Assembly: GCA_029256325.1 (NCBI GenBank)
Contig: JAQSYD010000021.1
Location: 1 to 47,905 of the forward strand
Origin: Clostridia bacterium
GTDB taxonomy: Bacteria; Bacillota; Clostridia; Lutisporales; Lutisporaceae
Direction of reading: 5' to 3'
DNA length: 47,905 nt
Shown here: piece after piece, positions 43,326 through 47,905 of the stretch
Position numbering within the stretch: the stretch's first letter is position 1
Layout of the letters: each line of letters begins with the position of its first letter
Position numbers and translations under genes: made by a program
The notes under the pieces: generated by a model
Told to the model about the DNA's origin: nothing
The model's input: the letters and a program-made list of their open reading frames with translations, nothing else
Databases searched by the model: none

Positions 43326-46106
43326 TTACGAATCTCTATTCTTTTTCTTTTTTAATAATGCTGAGGTATCCAAGCCTATGCTTTCTCCCTTTGGTTTTTC
43401 TTTCTGCTTTGACCGAATCATCTTTGGCGCTTCTTCATTTTTCTCCTGCACAGGGGGTTTTATGGATTCTGTCTTCTTTTCCTCTTTTGGTTTTATGGTA
43501 TGCATCACCGGCTTTTTCTTCTTAGGCATATATTTTGCTTTTAAATGTGCCAGCTTATCTTCCACTTTATTTAATGGCAGATTCAACCTTCTCAATGCAA
43601 TATCAATGAGGAATATCAATATAGCCATTATCAATAAAAAGGGTGTAATATCTACGACGCCAAAAATATTCTCCATATTGCCCTTATACACATCCTCAGG
43701 CTTCTCAATATAAATTGCTCTTGCTTCTTTAGCCAGTCGTTCAACATTATCACTTTTCTGATCCAATCTGTACTCCGGTGAGTATTGAATGGATACGCCA
43801 GTGCTGGCCGCACCTACAGTTTCCCCATTTTTATTTTGCAGCACCTTTATTAGGTATGCGCCTTGGCTTTTTATATCAAAGTCTCCGCTGTATTGTCCGG
43901 GTACTGTCGGATAAAGTGCTACTTCCTGGCTGGTCATATCAGGAGAAACAATGACTGCGGTGGTTTCCAGCTGTTCACTGACGTTTTCTGCCTGAACACT
44001 TATGACTCCCTTGCCGCCTTCCTGCACAACCTCTGCAGTCAAATTGTCACTTTCATACTTCTCAATGGTCCAATTTATCATATTTTGCCATAGCTTGATG
44101 TTGTCACCCCAACCTACATAGTTTGCACTCCATTTACCGGATATATCAGAATTCCATGCAATTGTTTTACCCAAGCCATACTGCCATACAGTCAATATTG
44201 GATCCTCTTGATCACTGGCCAGCAGCATGCGAGCTGTGCTCTTTGGGGTAGCCGCGATATAGCCCAGCAAAGATGGCAATCCATTTGATGCGGCATCCGC
44301 TATAATATTATGCTGATTGGTAATCACAGGGGTAAACTCTCGGTTATTCAGGTAAGCCTTGGCTGCCATAAAGGTTTCCTTGGCAAATATTCTAGGTATA
44401 TTATCTCCTGCATCTGTATAATAGAATCGTCCATTGGCGCCTTTAGCTATATTCTCCAATAGTGTTACGTCTGCCCCTTCTCCTACCGCTACTGTAGAGG
44501 CTGTTATGTTATCCTTTTTTATTTTCTCTACCAGGGCCTCATAGCCTGTTCTCTCTGCCTGCCCATCTGTGAGTAAAATGATATGCTTGATCTTCGCATC
44601 AACCTTGCTGATTTTCTCATAGCCTTCCTCTAAGGCAGGTATGATGCTGGTGCCTCCCCCGGGTCTGATTGTACCGATATCATCTCTTATGGCTTCAGGA
44701 TCCGTTATCTTTTGAGGTTCTACAACCCAGTAAGCTGTATCATCAAAGGCAATTACGCCTATACTATCCTTTTCCCTCATTGAGTCCAAGGTACGTGCAG
44801 CTGCTTCCTTCGCAATGTCCAGTTTAGTGATTCCACCGCGGCCTTCTGTCATACTGCCTGATTTATCAATGATCAGCAGTATCGCCATATCGGGTATTTC
44901 CTTCTTGCCCTTCAGCTCCATGTTAACAGGCAGCACCTTTTCTAGAGGTGTCTTATAATAACCGCCCAAGGCAAAGGAGTTCTCCCCTCCTGTTGCGATC
45001 ATACCGCCGCCCAAATCTCTAACATAGCTTTCAATGGAGCTAACAAAACCCTCATTTAAGTTTTCGGAAGAGACGTTACAGAGGATGACTGATTTATATT
45101 TCGAAAGCTCCTCTAGGGTGCTGGGGGCATAAAATGCTTCAACCTTGTCATATTCTATGTTCGAAGCGCGCAGTATCTTTTCTACCTCGTCCGCTTCCCC
45201 GGCTACGTCCTCTAATACAAGTACCCTAGGCTTATCAAGAACATTCGTAAATGTAGATGCTTCGTTATTCCTGGTATCGGTATCAATATCTGGCTCCAAC
45301 ACTGCACGGTAGCCTTTGAAGCCTCCTATTTCTGCCGTATCTCTGAATACAAATTTGTTACTGCCTTTTTGCAGCTCCACACGTTGTTCTGCTACCTTAG
45401 TTCTGCCGCTGATCAACGTAAGCTTGGCACCCGTTTTTACCTTACTGTTAATATTGACAACAATATTAAACTGTTCTCCAATTCTCAAACGCTGTGGTAC
45501 CGTAACACTTTCTATAGCCGCTTCTTTGTCGATATTCCTCTCCAGCTTATGGATTTTAAGCTCTATATTCTGCTCCAACAGCGTGCTGGCCAATCTGGCA
45601 CTATTTCCTGCGTTTTCCTCTGCATCAGTAAGCAGTACAATTCTTTTTTTGCTGTTTTGTGGCATTAGTGAAACTGCTGTATTCAGTGCTTCTTCCACAT
45701 TTGTGTAAATTCCTCTGGGCTCACTTTCTATTTTGTTGAAAACAGAATCCTTCGCAACAAAGCTCTCAATCAAAGCATTATCACCAAAAGATAAAACTCC
45801 TATTTGATCCTTTGCACTTTTTTTATCTATGGCGTCCCTCACAAAACCTTCTATATACTGCCGCTGCCCCTGCATACTATCGGAGGCATCCATTACAAAT
45901 AAGGTTGTTGTTGTATCAACGCTCCATTTTAAATTCATTCCTGACAAAGCGAATATCATAAGTATAAGAAACAACGTTCTGCAAATGACTATCAACTGCT
46001 TTCTCAGCCTGTACATATTGCCCAGCTTTTTTGAAGTGTACCAAACAAACAGCAAAACTATGGGTATCAATGAAAGCATATACAGCTTCTGAAAATTAAT
46101 AACCAC
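43326..46106 (-). CDS. Membrane protein with two VWA domains and a glutamine-amidotransferase-like insert
   Basis: 926 aa. Two N-terminal membrane segments (about 8-22 and 38-58) precede a first VWA with DASDSMQ (about 73-79), a beta-rich stretch, a flavodoxin/GATase-like segment (RVLVLEDVAGEADEVEKILR ... GGGMIATGGENSFALGGYY) and a second VWA with DKSGSMT. Near residue 830 there is another membrane helix, then a Lys/Glu-rich cytoplasmic tail. Both MIDAS sites look complete. It starts at GTG 46106 inside the preceding gene (11-base overlap). Such proteins commonly occur with MoxR ATPases and DUF58 proteins; those would be upstream, outside the window. Function unknown. Confidence 0.85.
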   Translation of the reverse strand: MVINFQKLYMLSLIPIVLLFVWYTSKKLGNMYRLRKQLIVICRTLFLILMIFALSGMNLKWSVDTTTTLFVMDASDSMQGQRQYIEGFVRDAIDKKSAKDQIGVLSFGDNALIESFVAKDSVFNKIESEPRGIYTNVEEALNTAVSLMPQNSKKRIVLLTDAEENAGNSARLASTLLEQNIELKIHKLERNIDKEAAIESVTVPQRLRIGEQFNIVVNINSKVKTGAKLTLISGRTKVAEQRVELQKGSNKFVFRDTAEIGGFKGYRAVLEPDIDTDTRNNEASTFTNVLDKPRVLVLEDVAGEADEVEKILRASNIEYDKVEAFYAPSTLEELSKYKSVILCNVSSENLNEGFVSSIESYVRDLGGGMIATGGENSFALGGYYKTPLEKVLPVNMELKGKKEIPDMAILLIIDKSGSMTEGRGGITKLDIAKEAAARTLDSMREKDSIGVIAFDDTAYWVVEPQKITDPEAIRDDIGTIRPGGGTSIIPALEEGYEKISKVDAKIKHIILLTDGQAERTGYEALVEKIKKDNITASTVAVGEGADVTLLENIAKGANGRFYYTDAGDNIPRIFAKETFMAAKAYLNNREFTPVITNQHNIIADAASNGLPSLLGYIAATPKSTARMLLASDQEDPILTVWQYGLGKTIAWNSDISGKWSANYVGWGDNIKLWQNMINWTIEKYESDNLTAEVVQEGGKGVISVQAENVSEQLETTAVIVSPDMTSQEVALYPTVPGQYSGDFDIKSQGAYLIKVLQNKNGETVGAASTGVSIQYSPEYRLDQKSDNVERLAKEARAIYIEKPEDVYKGNMENIFGVVDITPFLLIMAILIFLIDIALRRLNLPLNKVEDKLAHLKAKYMPKKKKPVMHTIKPKEEKKTESIKPPVQEKNEEAPKMIRSKQKEKPKGESIGLDTSALLKKKKNRDS

Positions 46107-47895
46107 GTATATACACCACCCATTCTACAGCAGCAATCAGCAGCACAAGAACCATAAGCCATGTTGCGATCCTTCTGCCTGTTATGAAAGCTTTGCCGTT
46201 TTCTATTTCTGCATTTTGAGAAGCCTGCTGCTCTCTCGTGTTTGATTCTGTGTCGGATGGGAAGTTCACAGCAAACATGGATTCAACATCCTCATTTTCA
46301 AGCTTTTGTACCAGCTTATATATTCCAATCTCCTCCGTGTTCTCAAAAGGAAGTATTGGATATTTAAGCTCTACATCATAATGTTTGTTTGCCGCACTTT
46401 CTATAAACGCCGACTTGGCATCGGGCATAGGATTTATCGCTACTGACTCACCACTCTTGTATACAGACTTTTCTCCTGATGCGATATTTATCAAATAGCT
46501 TGCTACATTATGCATAAATATGGGGTATTCAGGCGTCAGTACAAAGTCACTGTTATGCAAATCAAAAGCAATAACCGCTGTCTTGCGTTCTTTAATCTGC
46601 CCTATAAAAGCTGCCGTACTGCCATCTATCTCCAACAGTTTATCTGCATAATAGGGCAGCTCAACTTTCTTTAGTTTAGATACAGCAAAGCTGGTATCCT
46701 CCAGATATTTAGTCAAGCTATGCTGTACTGCTCTTACAGTGCCGCCTTCTATCTCTCCGTTCACTTCAGCAATTGTGCTTCCTTCTGGCGGATTGATCAG
46801 CATGATGCTTCCCTTATGAGGAAGACTCGCCGGTATCGATCCGTCATAAATATACAAATCATATTCTCCCTGTATTTCATCTCCTGGATTGGATTTGTAA
46901 AGCTCGACATTATCAATAATAGAAAAAGCTTTCTCAATAAAAAGATTGCTTTGGCTAACCAATAATACCTTTTGAAGCTGCGAAGGTTTCACTACATCAT
47001 ATACAGTATTGTCGCTTATCAATCCATCATTTTCGCTTAATTCGGCATATAGGTAGCTAATACTCTTGCTATCACTTTCCGTCAATATACTTTTAACTTC
47101 TCCCGCCTTCAGCTGTATATTTTTTATATCCAATACCTTTTCATTGCCATAAACAGTAATTTCCCTAGTAACATCCGTACTTCCATGATTCGTTGCCCGA
47201 ATAAGCAACTGCAGCTTGCCCTCCTTGACGGCGTGAGTCAGCATATCCAGACTAACATTGTCCACAGGCTTTGCTACACCGACAACCTCACCATTTAATC
47301 CTTCTAAATTCACGTTGCTGTCCGTATAGAAAACAGCTTTGTAAGTCAAGGCTTGCTTGCTCATAGCTTTTACCATGGATACTGCATCATTCACGTTGCC
47401 GCTGGCATTTGTCGTTTCAATTGCCTTTATTTTTCTTACAGCCTCCAGCTTATCTATGGTGTTGTTTAATTCAACCTTTGGGTGGCTGCTTGCTGATATC
47501 AATGTTATTTGCGTACCGGTAGCAGAATTTTTCACCAAAGCCTCCGCCAAGTCCTTCGCTTTTTCAAGTCTTGTAGTTTGGTCATAGGAGGCATTCATAC
47601 TGCCTGTATTATCGATAACCACGATCAAGTTGGCATAATCTGAACCCCGTAAATTTACAAAAGGATCTGCCAATGCAAATATAAGCAAAAAAGCAGCTAA
47701 AAGCTGAAGCAGTAAAAGCAAATTCTTCTTTAGCCTTTGCCAGGGAGTGTTCACCTCAATATCCTTAAGTACCTGCTGCCAAAGGTATACACTGGATATC
47801 TCCCGCTCTTCAAACTTCTGCTTCAATATATACATCATTATTATTATGGGTATAGCGCCCAAAAACCACAACGCCCATGGTGCAAATAGCTTCAT
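46096..47895 (-). CDS. BatA-like VWA membrane protein
   Basis: 599 aa. It has the BatA N-terminus with two hydrophobic segments (FAPWALWFLGAIPIIIMMYIL; LLLLLQLLAAFLLIFALADPF), a VWA domain with MIDAS start DNTGSMN (near 92), a long extracytoplasmic beta-rich region, a C-terminal membrane helix (TWLMVLVLLIAAVEWVVYI) and almost no tail. The start ATG lies ten bases from the window end with a GGATG just before it; its promoter is out of view. Translationally coupled to the double-VWA protein, so the pair probably forms one membrane complex. Confidence 0.85.
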   Translation of the reverse strand: MKLFAPWALWFLGAIPIIIMMYILKQKFEEREISSVYLWQQVLKDIEVNTPWQRLKKNLLLLLQLLAAFLLIFALADPFVNLRGSDYANLIVVIDNTGSMNASYDQTTRLEKAKDLAEALVKNSATGTQITLISASSHPKVELNNTIDKLEAVRKIKAIETTNASGNVNDAVSMVKAMSKQALTYKAVFYTDSNVNLEGLNGEVVGVAKPVDNVSLDMLTHAVKEGKLQLLIRATNHGSTDVTREITVYGNEKVLDIKNIQLKAGEVKSILTESDSKSISYLYAELSENDGLISDNTVYDVVKPSQLQKVLLVSQSNLFIEKAFSIIDNVELYKSNPGDEIQGEYDLYIYDGSIPASLPHKGSIMLINPPEGSTIAEVNGEIEGGTVRAVQHSLTKYLEDTSFAVSKLKKVELPYYADKLLEIDGSTAAFIGQIKERKTAVIAFDLHNSDFVLTPEYPIFMHNVASYLINIASGEKSVYKSGESVAINPMPDAKSAFIESAANKHYDVELKYPILPFENTEEIGIYKLVQKLENEDVESMFAVNFPSDTESNTREQQASQNAEIENGKAFITGRRIATWLMVLVLLIAAVEWVVYIRGY

Positions 47896-47905
47896 AATAT
47901 CATCC

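Overview
The window is a chromosomal segment from an AT-rich, endospore-forming Firmicute, most likely an anaerobic member of the class Clostridia. The evidence is a near-complete set of sporulation landmarks (spoIIE, yabP, yabQ, spoVB, spoVT, spoVG) in the ancestral Bacillus/Clostridium order. The surrounding genes also fit: methylmalonyl-CoA mutase with its GTPase, a low-GC housekeeping set, strong GGAGG-type ribosome binding sites and several TTG starts. No prophage, insertion sequence or CRISPR array is visible.

Layout. (1) 1-5.3 kb, minus strand: methylmalonyl-CoA mutase (mcmA1, mcmA2), the start of its chaperone GTPase meaB (cut by the window edge), a fluoroacetyl-CoA-thioesterase-like protein, and ftsH. 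(2) 5.5-28.9 kb, minus strand: the conserved block read in transcription order as glmU-prs-pth-mfd-(prsA-like)-spoVT-(dedA)-spoVB-yabN-(hup)-yabO-yabP-yabQ-divIC-yabR-(ppx, three tRNAs)-spoIIE-yabS-yabT-tilS-hpt-ftsH. Genes in brackets are additions relative to the Bacillus subtilis order as I remember it. (3) 29.1-35.0 kb, minus: the NAD de novo operon nadA-nadB-nadC, a methionine-rich small protein, spoVG behind a textbook sigma-H promoter, and purR. (4) 35.5-39.1 kb: divergent murC, an HPP-family membrane protein, and a convergent marR-MFS transporter operon. (5) 39.3-43.3 kb, plus: a 7-TM-like sensor histidine kinase, a LuxR-type response regulator, an FMN-binding lipoprotein and a secreted flavoprotein reductase, which looks like a self-contained regulated extracytoplasmic electron-transfer module. 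(6) 43.3-47.9 kb, minus: two translationally coupled BatA-like von Willebrand A membrane proteins.

Three lesions stand out. yabN has lost about two dozen codons and its frame before the second MazG domain. The flavoprotein gene needs a +1 shift at CCC-A. tRNA-fMet abuts tRNA-Met with no discriminator base of its own. Real mutations, recoding or assembly errors could explain them.

The non-coding DNA is rich in structure. A 49-bp hairpin repeat occurs twice (526 and 15094). A second repeat with MITE-like termini occurs twice (14212 and 33340). Several other long palindromes lie between genes, and four genes have a hairpin that contains their own stop codon. Promoters matching the housekeeping consensus could be read for ftsH, the tRNA operon, yabR, dedA, glmU, nadA, murC, marR and the histidine kinase.
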